64,000 bases of DNA from Callaeas wilsoni (lineage: Eukaryota; Chordata; Aves; Passeriformes; Callaeidae): assembly GCA_013398955.1 (NCBI GenBank), contig VWPU01004196.1:124001-188000 (forward strand). Direction: 5' to 3'. The position numbers were made by a program, and so were the translations under genes. How positions within the stretch are numbered: position 1 is the first letter of the stretch; each line of letters begins with the position of its first letter. This document shows, in pieces, positions 25,226 to 37,783 of this stretch. The notes beneath the pieces were generated by a model. That model did not search any database, was not told the DNA's origin, and saw only the letters and a list, made by a program, of their open reading frames with translations.

Positions 25226-28200
25226 TAGCATGACAGAATGGGTTTAGGAGGAAGGGCAGGGAGAAATCAACAAGATGCTCTTTCACTCATTAAAAATAAA
25301 TATGTATGTAATATATATACACATATATGTGTATATAAATATGTCTGATCTATACATAATGTATACAAAGAGTTATGTAATTTAGCTGTTTAACTTTCAC
25401 TTCCTTTCCCAGCAACTGTTTGTGTGTTTCTAAGTGTGATTTTCCACTGTTTTCGGGGGGGCAGGGCCTCATTACATGTGATGAAGTGTCTTTACCAGCT
25501 CAGAGAGCAATGCTCCTGCTTCTGAAATCGGTGTCCTTAAGCTTAGGGCCTGCTCGTGGTGATCTCTCACCCGAAGTTTTAGGTGACCGCTGTTGCCTTT
25601 CGCGTGCCCGTGGCAGCTGTCACATTCAGCCACAAAAGTACCTGTACTCCAGCTAGATCTGAAGCAATTTAAGTCAAATCATCAAAACCAATTAAAACAA
25701 ATAACTAAGCACACAGAAGAATGCACTCAGCCTAAGATGCTCCAGTAGACCAAAACATCTGTGCACCCAGCTGTTTGGTGTACAAAGCAGATGTGACAAG
25801 ATGTTTGGATCTGGTGTTGTTTATGTATCAGGAGATTTGGGCTGGATGGATTCACAGGCTATAACAAATGTCCTCATTTATCCTGGCTTGTTCTTATGCT
25901 GCAGCCTATTCCAGGGGACAGACACGTGGCATACAGACAACCCGATGTGTCAGGAACACTGAAATTTGTATATTTGCTGACAGGTCTCTATAAAAGCCAG
26001 ATCAGGGAATAAAAGCTCTTTTTTGGCACTTCTAATTCTTAAATTTTTTTAAACCTTATTAAGAGTATGTTCAGTAATATGGAATATAACAAAATTATTC
26101 TTAGTGTCCTTACACTATTGTTATTCAATAAAATTCCCACAAGCTTATTGTAATGTGTTCTGACACATGGGATTTTATGGTGTGAATCTCCTAATATTTG
26201 GGATTTCAGTTCAAGAACTGATTTTGGAGTCAAATGCTTTGTGAGAATCTCATTCTTCCCTCAGCTTCTTACCCCCAGAGTTTCAATCTCTTCTGGTTGC
26301 AGAGAAAAGCCTGGAAACATAACCCATATTAAGTCTCAAACACCAGACGACAAACAGAAATATACAACGTTTATTTATTATTTTTTTTATTCTCCTGATT
26401 TTTAACACTTAGAGTTGGCAATATTGCAACTGGAATTTGGTTTGAATGAAGACTAAGGGCTGAATGCCAGCTTACTCTCTCTGTCTCTCTCTGAAGAAAA
26501 GCAATGCTCAGAAATGCCTGGAAATGAAGGGCCTGATTCACAACTTCCTTCCATGACAGCTCATGCTGCCTTTACCCTGCTTGTAAGCCTAGATTCTAGT
26601 ATTCATGTGTATTCCTGACTCTGTCCAAATCCACACAGTACAAATAGTCTTTTTCTTTAGAACATGATAACCTCAGGTAAAAAATACTTTGATTTTTGTG
26701 ATATGTGAAAACTGAATCTATTTTAAGTAAGCCCGTCTCTACTTAAAATCCATCTCTGAAACTCCTGAAACAGAGTATGTCAAATAATCTGAGAACTTTT
26801 TTTTAAAAAGTAATATTTTTACTGTCTTGTTTCTTCTGAAAGTTTTTTCCACAAGTAATATCATGAAGCAACAATTTTAAAAACAGTGATTATACTTTCC
26901 AAGTAAAATGGCTTCTGAATTCACATGCCTTTATTAGTAGTAGTGCTTCCTCAAAGACACTAAATATTGGTATTCAATAGAAAAGGAAAAGTTGGTTCAA
27001 CTGCTCTGAAAAATGGCAGTAACTTTAGTGAATGTAGTCTTTTCTACCAAAAATTTCCAGTCTGTTGGTTTGCCTACCAATAATGTAACCTCCTATTTTT
27101 GGATTGAAAGAGGTTAATTAGTCAATTTCTTTTTAATTAATGAGAAATCAGTGTGAGGAAAAAAGCCTTACATCTCTCCCATACCACCCCAAATCCTTTG
27201 TGTACCTAAATACACCAGAGCACCAAGGGTGACCTGTGTGTGTACATGTTCCTGTACTGCCAGCAATATTTCTTACACTGCTCAAACAGCACAGACTCAC
27301 AACTTACAAAAGGCAGTTGGCACAGCTTTCAGGTCTATGGCTCGGTTTTGGGGCTCTGGACCTCGGTGTGCTCTGGTGAACCATAATGAATACTTTGAAC
27401 AGTACAAAAGAAACGCTCTTCTTACAACAAAGGATGCTGTTGACAAGGTGACAAGTTTGATGGGTCACATGAAATGGAACTGGTGCTACAGGTTTTGAGT
27501 GTTTTCTCCTGACAAGTCATGCATTAAGCCACAATATACTCATACATGGATTGAATGCATCCAAGAATCAATGGGGAAGGCAGTAAAGCATCTGCTCTGG
27601 AGGCTCAAGTTTGACAGAAATGATCCATAAGCATTGAACTGGTGCTCCTCTCCATAGTGAACAACATAGGGGACTGCTTGTCATGCCTCAGAAAGGCTCT
27701 TCCTTGTAGGAACAGGTAAATAATCCAAATTTGCCCTGATCTGGTGCATTTCCCAGTGCAATCCACCCCACCAGTCCTGCAGCACACACTCTCACATGAG
27801 CAATGCATGAGGGGGGACAGAAGCCAGCCACTGCTGTTCTCAGAACTGTCTCACCCATTGACTTTCCCTGGCAAACACAAGGTTCCTGCAGCAGCAGCCT
27901 ATTACCTCAGCTGCCAGTGTCTTCTGTCACTGAAATATTTTCCATCAAAGGGAAACCTCTGCGAAGCAGCAGAGCACAAGGGCTGGCTGTCAGCTTAAAC
28001 TCTTGTAATGCTTAACCCATTGCCTCCCCTCCACAGTGGCTCTTCAGATGAAAGATTCTCTTCGCTTTTGATAAGTCCCCTCCTGACACAGTCTAGTGCA
28101 AATATTTGATATTGTAGAAAATCAGATATATTGGCTGCAGGCTGGTGAGGCTCTCTTATAAGTCTATTTTATCCTTTAGTAACCTCCCTGCCATTTGTGG

Positions 28201-31200
28201 CCACAGAGTAAATTCAGTACTACTATAAATCGCAGAGTTTGCTGGTGTTTGCTGGGGAGAGATAGAAAACTGTGTCACACAGAGCAGTGAGAGGATGTCA
28301 CTGAAGCTTCCTGATCTCTACAGACTCCTTCACACCCACCCTTTCCCTTGAGGAGAACAGACAGGAAAACAACCATTCATATATTTGCATAAACATACCA
28401 TATCTTTGCATACACTACAAAAACTTGCCTGGGCAGTAAAAACATTGGAGAAAGTACTTTTGTGGAAGAAAGATGAGGATTATGCCAGTGCACCTGCAGC
28501 AAAGTTATTGCTACTTGTAACTTGTGACAGCAAACGCTAATGGCTCTTTTAATTAGACATGTTTTTGTTGTCCTCATTCCTTATTGGTGCAATGTAACCG
28601 ATGGATTTACCTTGAAAATACAGATGAGCTCCCCTCTGCTCCTGAGACGCACAGCCACTGGCTGTGTGTCACTGGTGAGCCATGTGCACATCACATGCTG
28701 GTGGCATGACAAAGGCAAGATGGGTTCTGCCTCCAAAAGCTTGCTTACATATGTTCTTTCTCGTACAATTTTAGCTGTCATGTGGCAGAGGATATCAGAG
28801 ACACTACACGTGGGACAGATTGTTTACAATTACGCGCCCAGCAAAGGACCAGAAGTTATAACAAAAAAATTTGAATGTGATTTCTCATCTCAATAAGTCA
28901 GATCAGCAGTTACCCTTGCTGCTGTGCCCCACCAGGATGAACCATGACAGAGCAAAGCAGCCACACAGATACCACACACTGTGCTGGCCTGGGGTGACCC
29001 TTAGGTCCAGAATCCATTTAATTGTCTAAGGATAAATTTAAAGCCTAGCAGGAACTGAAGGGGACTGAAAAAGACAAGCTTTTTATTACACAGTTTTTAA
29101 TAAAAGGTATACGGTTAAGTGGTGTTTTGTTGGATTTTTTAACAACCTTCCTTCTCCTGGCATTTAGTTTCAGGGTTTAGATTCCAAACCATAAAAAAAA
29201 AAAGCATCAGCTAGTGGTAGAAAAATAATTTCCCATGGAAAGAACCCCACATAGGGTAATATCATTAGGCTGACATGTTTTTAAATAAAAGCCTCTAAAG
29301 GCAGGTATGCAGATTCATTCATGTTTAGTCACCTAAGTAAATGGATTAACCCATAGAGCATTAAGCATGTGCAGTTCCCACTGCGTCTGAACACCTGTCC
29401 ATGATTTAGTGGGGATTTCACTGCCCAGTTCTGGAAGCACAGATGTGAAATTAGCAGTTTTGATTTTAAAACCCAGACCTTACTTTACAGACAATCAGAA
29501 GCTATTGGGTTTTTCTAAGAAAATGAAATCATTCACTGTAGTGGGGAAAGAAACAGCACTGGAAGAATTAATTAAGGGAAAATGTAAATGATTTGATTCT
29601 GTTATGATCAGCATACAGAAATCTTGATTTATGTGAGGTTTGGTAAGTCTCTTTCATGTTGAAATCAGTCTGAAAATGGAATTAATGTTGAGAGTAGGAA
29701 GTACTGAGAGAGATTTAAAAAAAAAAAACCGAACGTGTAAGCTTTCCAAAACAATTCAACCTTAAACAAAATCCACCTTAGGAGGTTCCATTTCAGCTTT
29801 CTTTTGTAACTTAGTTTCCTGCTAAAATTTTCCAGTTAAGTATGCTGACAGTAAAGCATTAAAGGATTTTTCCCTAACTTCCACCCCTTTCTAGGAATTC
29901 ATCATTTAGTGTGGCTAAAGATGCCCCTTTGTGTGTAGAGAATAACCTATTCCCTACAAAAGCATGTGGGTAGTGGATATCTCAAAATCCTGGGCATATG
30001 ATGATGGCAATATCAAGTGAATCAGGCGTCCTGAGTCAGCATGCTGAATGAAGTGTTCCAAACCTCTGTAAAGGGCAATTCCCTTGGGTCAAGTTCAGGT
30101 CACTAGAGCAATGCAGGGAAACCCGTACAGAAAATGCTGTGTACAGGCCCCAATTTACAGGCTTGATTTATGGCTGCAGCACAGTACTTTCAGCATTTTC
30201 AGGGGACTTTTACATTGAAAATCTGAACTAATTATCTGAAAATAACATCTGTTGCATTCAAGTTCCAAAGCATGCACCTATTAACAAGGAGGATCAGAAA
30301 AGCACTGATTATTTACACATCATCTATTTTAACTACCTGGTAGCAGTACTGGAGTCATAATAATTTCCTTATCTCCGTGTCCCTAATCACAGAACAAGAG
30401 CTCATGGCTCCTCCAGGAGACACCAGAATAATTAACATACCTTTGAAACATCTTCACATTTAACAAATGCAGTGGGACTAAGAACATAGCTTTGTGACTA
30501 GACCAAAAGGTAAAAAATGCCAGATATTAAAAAGCAGGTTTGCCAAATCGACTGCTGAGTTGCTTTTTCTTTGCCTATCTGTTTATCTGCTGTTATACAA
30601 AAGAGCTTTCAAGAACTGGCCTGAAGAAGCATTCTCATTCTTTCTTCCCATAAAAAAAGCAGACCTGGCACAGGCACAGTAAATAAAAATAACAAGCATA
30701 TGATGCCCAAGATGCATGTGAACATTAAGTGACGTTGGCAGCCCCCGCAAATAGAACTCTGGTTAAAAATAGCCTTTGTCTAAATGTGGAAAGTGAGTAA
30801 ATATAGTAGCAGTTTCAGCTTACTACAGAGGCTTACAGGCTCCAAGTAACAGAGCTTATTATAGAGCATGTGCGTCAGCAAAGGGGAGAAAAGAGAGAAA
30901 AAAAAGACGATGCATTCTGCAATTAGTATCTACAATGAGACACAAATTAACTTTTCCCCTCATTATTTTTCTTGTTGTTTGAGCTTTGTTACAGTGCAAA
31001 AGTGGAAGAGCTCTGGGACTGAGGAGAAAGCTGAAGCTAGCACCAAAGAGCAACATAGGGAGCTTTCTGCACAAAGGCTGGTTGCATAGAAAATGAAATG
31101 TAAAAAGAGACAACAGGACAGATTGCGATCTCAGGTTCTCTTGAAAGAAATAAGGAGCATCATAACCTGGCTAGAGGGAGCTCTCCTGGATTTGCTTCCC

Positions 31201-32300
31201 TCATTTGACTGAACGTAAGCTGGTGAGCCAACTTTTGAACTGACTGAACAGAAAGCAACATCAATGCTTTCCCCTACCTCTATTCACTCCCTGCTTTCAA
31301 GGAACACTTGCAAGTTTTTTTAGTGATTGCAGAACTTGCTTCACTGGATCAGTGAGTCTGCTCTACCTCACGTCTCACTTCATAAACAATTTGCCATGCA
31401 GTTGAGGCAGGGAAAGCCCACAAAAAAAACCCTGTGGGATATCTTACAACTGAGGAAGAGTATCTGCTGCGTAATGTATGTGTATATTTAAGTAACCTCC
31501 CCAGGACATTATCTCCAAGCACGACATTGCAGGCAGGGAATCCTTCAATATTTTTAACATTCTCATTTGGTTGAATTGACAAAAAGGAGAGAAACATTCC
31601 CTGGTTTGTGTCTCTGTTCTCCTCAAATCAGAGGGAGAGTGGAAAAGATCCTTTGTATTTCTTTCAATGCTCAATTCAATTAAAGCACACCTCCCAAAAG
31701 TGCAAAGTCCTCCCCTCATTCATGTAAAAAAGGGCACTTTTCACAGGGTTCAGTGAGGTTCTACTTCTATAGACAGTTTCTTATCTTCTCACTTTGCATT
31801 GAGAAGAATGGGGTGATAGTTCATAACAGAAAAATAAATGTTCAGGAGCATTAGATGAGATACAGCATGATATAAAAGTTGTGACCAGCTAAGGGTTGTC
31901 AGCAAAGTTGCCTTATTCAAATGGCATGGTAAATAAATGTTATAAATTCCTAAGTAGATCCTAAATTAGCTTTTGGCATAGTGCATCACTATAACAAGTT
32001 AATTTTGCAGCTCCAAGGAATAGCCTTATATGGTTCCCCTAAGTAATCATGCTAAATGAATGTTTAAGTGAGAACCATTTGCCAAATGCAAAGCAAGTAC
32101 CATATATAACCTCTTACACAACTACATAACACAGCAATGCTGGCTGGTTTTCAAAATTCTGGGGTTTGTACAGATTATACCTGCTAACTCCAACCAACAC
32201 CTGAGCTAAAAAGTAGCTACCTGGGATATATTACCATGACTGTTTAGGATTAATAATTTAGCATTTTTCCTGGCCTGTCTTCCTCACCATGCAGAAGATT
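25226..32300. other. Unique AT-rich non-coding DNA
   Basis: No gene or dispersed repeat was recognised. It starts with an alternating AT/TATG low-complexity stretch at about 25296-25345, a CpG-containing patch near 25555-25620, and poly-A runs near 29719 and 29192. Frames of up to 118 codons (such as 28540-28896 plus) show no domain signature and are in the chance range. Confidence 0.6.
25296..25345. repeat. AT/TATG low-complexity tract
   Basis: An alternating purine-pyrimidine stretch rich in TATA and TATG steps, partly self-complementary (ATACACATATATGTGTAT). Confidence 0.75.
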
Positions 32301-32415
32301 CCCTTCCCTTCCCTTCCCTCCCCTTCCCTTCCCTTCCCTTCCCTCCCCTTCCCTTCCCTTCCCTTCCCTCCCCTTCCCTTCCCTTCCCTTCCCTCCCCTT
32401 CCCTTCCCTTCCCTT
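32301..32415. repeat. CCCTT microsatellite with 25-bp higher-order period
   Basis: The tract is an uninterrupted run of in-phase pentamers. A variant CCCTC replaces CCCTT at 32316, 32341, 32366 and 32391, exactly 25 bases apart, so the array is built from repeats of five pentamers. The plus strand is pure pyrimidine and the minus strand pure purine (GGGAA/GGGAG), with closely spaced G-triplets. Open frames on both strands are artefacts of the repeat. Confidence 0.95.
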
Positions 32416-34189
32416 CTTCCAGTATGACAAACAATAGTTTTAGCAATCTTCCTTACTTTCATTGTTTTGTTAAGAAAGAAGAAATAAGAAAGGAAGGGAA
32501 TGAGAGAAACGATGTGTCAAAACCTTCAATTATTATCTCAAAAGAATTCGAGCCTCCTTCTAGTCTAGTGCATCCTTGTCCCAGTATTTGTGCTGTTTCT
32601 CTGGCTTTCTTCTCTTAGAGCCATCCCTGGCTGAAAAAATGTATTCAGGAAAGGCAATTACAACATAATCTGTGTAAGCTTAATACTGATTGCTTCTCCC
32701 TCCCTCCCCCACCCTTGCATCCTCCACCACCTATAAATATGGCAAGCTAAACTATTAGGGATAACTGAAAAAGTTCAGACAGACATGCCTGTGTCTATTA
32801 GTCATCATTCATGCATTGTACCAAAATAACCTGCAATAGATGCCGTCTTGTTTCTTGCTAGAGAGTGCTGTTGAGTTCTTGCATTCACAATAAATCTGTT
32901 TGGAAGACTGCCCTTAAAGAGTTGCCATGGTGATTATTTTGGTTCCATAAAGTAGAAGAAGCTAAAGTACTTACTAGCCCTATCCAAAATCTTGTCTTTT
33001 GGGGAGAAAAAAAAATGAAATCAGCAGATGGCATTTGTCAGAAATTCAACATTCTGATTATTACTGATGTTGTGTTTTTGGAGGAATTCTGGGGTTTGAG
33101 GTTTTCTGGCCAGAAAAAAGAGAATGAATGGGGTGAGGGGAAGGAAATGGAGAAAAAAGTGAAGTCAGTATATCTGAAATCCCTTTAGCTTGCACTATTA
33201 CAACAGTTTAGGAATAGTTGAAACAGTAGGTGTTAAGTAATGAAAATCTTTGAAAGAATCTCCTTCCAGACTATTTACTAAATACTTAACATACTGTAAG
33301 CCGAAGAAGAGGAAATTGTTATCTCCTTGTGAAAACATCACAGACTTCCAAATGGTTAATTATAGCTCCCTTTTGCACCTTCCTTATGATGGAATCTCAA
33401 CTGGAACGTGAGAAATGTCCCAAAGAAATCCATGTATCAGTCTTTCTGCTTTGCATAGTAGAGGCATATAAATGCAGCTCTTCAAATTACATGGTATATT
33501 TGGCGTGACTGTAATGGAAAAGGTGAATTTAGGTTGATTTAGTGAAATTAGTGCACCATTTCACTTCAGTAAAATAAAAAAAAAAAAAAGCCATCAGGTT
33601 AGCTGCTCAAACGCTTGCTGAATTCTCCAGTCAGTCTAGGGCCTGTATACAGATTATGCACAGATTTAAATTCCAAAGTATGGCATCAAACTGGGGCAAG
33701 TATGCGCGCAAGCACGCACCAGGACATGATGCTGGGTGTCTGCAGAGCATCAGGGAGCCACGGCTGGTCCCACCAGCCCAGCACAGACACCAGCCTGTGT
33801 CCCAGAGGCAGCGCAGCTGCGTTAGGCACGAGAGACGTGTCCTGGGCAGGGTGCCGTGCTGACAGGTCTATAAAGCTCCTCAGATTTGGAGTTAGCTCAG
33901 GTATTGCTGCAGGAGGCTTCCTCGCATGATGTAGGGGCGTTGCAATGTGTCATACGGCTTTCTTCTTCCACAAGCTCTACTTCTGCTCCCTTTAGCTGTC
34001 AGTTTTTCTCTGAGGCAATAGCAGCCTCCACTTCTTCACATACAAAGAATCCAGAGTTTTGGTGAAAAACAGCTTTGTTTGCTTTAAACTTTATTTACTT
34101 AAAACTGTAAAATTGGCCCCTTCCTGGTGAAAGGTGCCAGCTGAACCGCTCCAGGAACTGAAACTCTTTATTCACTCTGGCGCTCATTT

Positions 34190-34470
34190 GCAGCCCATTG
34201 GAGTCAATGACAAGACTTTAATTGACCGGTTTTCTGGCTCCTGGGTCCGGCCTTCCCAGGGCCGGCAGCAGCTGTGCAAACTCCCTCGCACTCCCTCCCC
34301 GAGCACCTCCGAGGGAGAGCTGGGTCCGAGCTCCGGGGAGCTGGCTTAGCCCGAAATCCCACCCCGAAACTGCAGCTGCCGAGCAGCGACGGGAATTCGC
34401 CGAGCTGCTAATTGGGGCTGCTTTCTTCCAAAGAAGCTGTGTTCAGGGCCAGGCGATAATGGCGTTTGTG
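34190..34470. other. CpG-enriched patch
   Basis: By direct count, about 15 CpGs lie between 34220 and 34460 in a window that is otherwise nearly CpG-free. It includes a CCGGCC...GGCCGG stem (six-base arms, seven-base loop) near 34247-34265. It could be a weak CpG island or a GC-rich conserved element. No open frame with domain features or convincing splice pair was seen. Confidence 0.45.
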
Positions 34471-36597
34471 CTGCCTCTGACACCTCTGGTGTGTGTTCCC
34501 CATCTCTGCCCCGTGCCAGGTGGGGCTACGATGCCAGCGGGACGAATGTGAGAATAGGCAGCACCTCATCTCGTTTTGGGATGAGCCGTGTTCAGCTGCC
34601 ACTCACGACAGCTGGTCACTACTGTCTTTTGGGATTATTCTTGTTTCCCAGTTTTCCATCTCTGTACGTAGAGTTTGGGGGGGGGTTTTTGCATTTTTAC
34701 TGCCAAAACCAGGAACCTGGCTTATGTGGGGAAATGCAAAAGGCAGGGGAAAAAAAAAATTGACAAATTCTCACCCCTACCTCCAATTAGGGCACTTTTG
34801 GGGGAGGAGGGATTTGTTGAAAAATTTCCAGTAAAACTTTCACAGGATATGCTCTGTTAAGAAACAAAAAAAACCCACAAAACCGAAACACCACCAAATA
34901 AAACCCATAACAGCATAACCAAAACCAACTTTACCAGCTTTAGATTCCATTTCTGTATAGCTGCCAAGAAGACTTCAGAAATCACTTCTGGTCACTTTTG
35001 ACCAAGTAAGTTTGGCTTCAGGTTAGTGACTGGTCATAAGAACCCTTCTGCACCATAAACTTAATTAAATATCCAGGCCCTGTTAGCATCCTTTCTCTCT
35101 GCAGGTCTAAAGAGTGACCTAACACTCCTCAGCAAAACTGGTGACAACTCTTCACAGGTAAAGGATAGAGAAAGTAGAGATCTGTGATCAGAAAGGGCAG
35201 AGATTAAGAGTATTGTGGCACAATAGGAAGCTCAAAAGGTCATCGGAGGATTGTAAGACTGAATCTGAAGGTAATTAAAATATACTGCACATTTAGTAGG
35301 ACACTTAAGAAAGTAGGGAAAGAGAGGAAAATAAAAATAATTTTATTCAGTTTGTTCCCTTAATGGGAAGGGAAATTGCAAAGAGGTAGCACTTGCTGAT
35401 AATTTATTGTTCAAAAGTTTTGAACAGCCGCACATCACCTGTAAAGACAATCATTAAGCACTATGTACGTGGTTAAAGTTTCCTACTATAATAAGAATGT
35501 CATGTGTGAAAGTTTAGTTTCACCATAACTCTTGAAATATTTACTGACACATAAAAAATACCTCTCTGCCTCGTGTTATTACCACCAAGGTTTCCCCAAG
35601 GAAAAAGTTTGTTTTAATAATTGGCTTATAACAGATGTTAGAATGAATAATAGAATATTAACCTAGACAATTTTGGGGTGGAAAATCTGAAATGGTGCAC
35701 TAGAAGTTCCAGCAAATAGTAATTGCAGAGCTCAAAGAAGTAGGAGAAAAAAGGGAAAGTCAGTGGCACTGTAGAATAAGCACACTCCATGGGCATTTTC
35801 ATCCAAGGCAGGGTGTAAGTATAAGCCACCTGGAGCCCTGGTTCAAAGTTATCTGAAGTTATAGGAAGTACTCTGTCCACTGGATGGGAGATATGTCAAG
35901 TCCACTTCTAGAGGGGTCACACATGTTACCCTTCATTTGAGGTACCGTGGATCAACATTTGGCAAGAGGCTGTAGAAGATGGAGGCCTGGGGAGCAAGAT
36001 GTTGAGTGAAAGCCTAGGCTAGACAGCAGCAATGTTTGCTCATTTGACATCTCTTTCTTTTTTGTATCTCTAGTTTTGATGGACTGACGGAAGCAAGGCT
36101 GGGTCTGCTGATTCTCTCCTAGGTGCTTTTCCTCTCATAAAGCCTTACCTTAAACTTATCACAATCCAGCACTAAATTATCAGTGTGTTCATTTTACCTA
36201 TGTCAGTCTTATTTCCTCATTTCTTGATGTAATGAGTTGTCTAATTACTGAGACATCAATTCCTTCAGCAACTTCAAATAATTACATCTGTGTATTTCAA
36301 TGACATCCTGAAGAGTTTGGGGGAGGTTTGCTTCAGGCTCAAAAGCATCAGGTGCCTCCTGATACATACACTTTCTGCCAAGATCTCCCTTCTTCCCTAC
36401 TTTCTGAAACATCTAGGAACAAATTTATGTCAGTTCTAATTAAAAAAATCACCCAAGTACTGGATCTGACTCAGGGATTAACATTGTAATTTGAAGAGCT
36501 GCTTTCTCTGCACAGTTGCACAAAGCCTCTCATTTTGTTTGTGATCTTCGTGTCTCAGTGATACCATATTGCGGTTTTTCCTCACCTTCATTTTTTA

Positions 36598-37083
36598 AAA
36601 ACTTATAGGGTTTCTCTTGCTGCATTTATATGTACTCAAAGAAGAAAAAAAAATAGTGACGAGCCAGAAAAGTTTGCTGTGTTCTGTTACCACATTGGTA
36701 TTTTCTGCTGGGTGTTTTCTCTTGCTTAATGCGTAAGCAGAGCTGCAGTCCTGCCTAGCTCCCACTGAGCCAGGGAAGGGGCAGAGGGAGCTGTAAGAAC
36801 AGCAGTGGAAGGAGGGCACCACACTGGTCTCCAAGACCAGCTCTTGAAACAAAGTGCCTTTCCACACCAGTGTCAGTATGGAATGAGAACACAGGCTGCT
36901 GTCCTCGTATCCTGTACCATCACCTTGCATGTGTAGAGAAACATCACGGTTTCCCACCCCCAAAACATGCAGGCTCTCACCCCCAAAATGAGCAGCCACC
37001 AACCATCTGAGCAACACGTCAGAATTCACCCTTCCAAGCTTCACACTTCCACACCTGTGGCAGTCACCTAAGTTTTGAGGCAT
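36598..37083 (-). other. 162-codon open reading frame, probably not coding
   Basis: An ATG at 37083 opens a 162-codon frame on the minus strand. No signal peptide, membrane segment, repeated motif or family motif is recognisable, and composition is Ser/Leu/His/Cys-rich, as is common for non-coding vertebrate DNA read in frame. My rough estimate for six frames over 64 kb at this base composition is about one such frame by chance. It is kept because it is the longest outside the LTR; a gene is not asserted. Confidence 0.1.
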
Positions 37084-37751
37084 AAGAGACAATTTCGGGG
37101 TGGATTAATCTCATCCTAATAAAGCCATGTAAAGTAATTCAGGTAATTTAAGCCATAGAAACCCCTTTCTCTCTCTTCCCAGAAATAAAAGCTTATATGT
37201 TATAAGGTCCATTTTATCTCTATTAAGGGCATTTGGGCAAAAGCTCATGCTTTAGTAGAGAGGACACTTGAGGAAAGAAAGTCAGTGATGTAAATGTACC
37301 TAACTGCACAGTCAGAATACACTTAAAATAACCTTGGGCCCTTCTTAGCAGAACATTGCAGGGATGTGGGTGGAGACTTTTTTAAACATTAGTGCTCTCT
37401 GGCATATGTTCTAAATAAATGAGCGGAATGAAAAAGCATGGAAAAATATTTTGTACTGGGATTATTAATCTCTGTGGTACTCAGCCACTTCTTAGCAACA
37501 AACATTCCCCTGAGGAGTTGTTTCAATCAGAACTCACTTCTTGGTCTTCAAGTCCTTTTGGGCATATTTGAATTACATTTGGTGCATGAAATATATTTTG
37601 GGGCATAACCACAGGGCAGTTTGGAAATACCTTGGGGATAGTTTTGTACATAGGCTGTGAGCAGATAAATTGCATTTAAAATCATCCGCTTGGAATTCCA
37701 GCATTCTTGAGGTAGTGGCTGCTTGAGATCAGCATGAAACATCTCCTGGCT

Positions 37752-37783
37752 GAACACATGCGAACATGTGTTCACATGTGTTC
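37752..37783. repeat. Nested inverted and direct repeat
   Basis: GAACACATG (37752-37760) is complementary to CATGTGTTC, which occurs twice downstream (37765-37773 and 37775-37783). The first arm could therefore pair with either copy. A short local structure with no known function. Confidence 0.7.

Noticed and set aside
25040..25233. Histidine/proline-rich and cysteine/valine-rich frames on opposite strands
   Set aside because: Produced by the TGTGG microsatellite.
27229..27498. 89-codon plus-strand frame that looked protein-like in its second half
   Set aside because: No motif could be matched to a family, and there are no flanking splice sites of quality; treated as chance.
28540..28896. 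118-codon ATG frame on the plus strand
   Set aside because: No recognisable domain and no exon boundaries; the length is within chance expectation for this amount of sequence.
32289..32618. Proline/serine-rich 109-codon frame, and glycine/lysine-rich frames on the other strand
   Set aside because: Produced by the CCCTT microsatellite.
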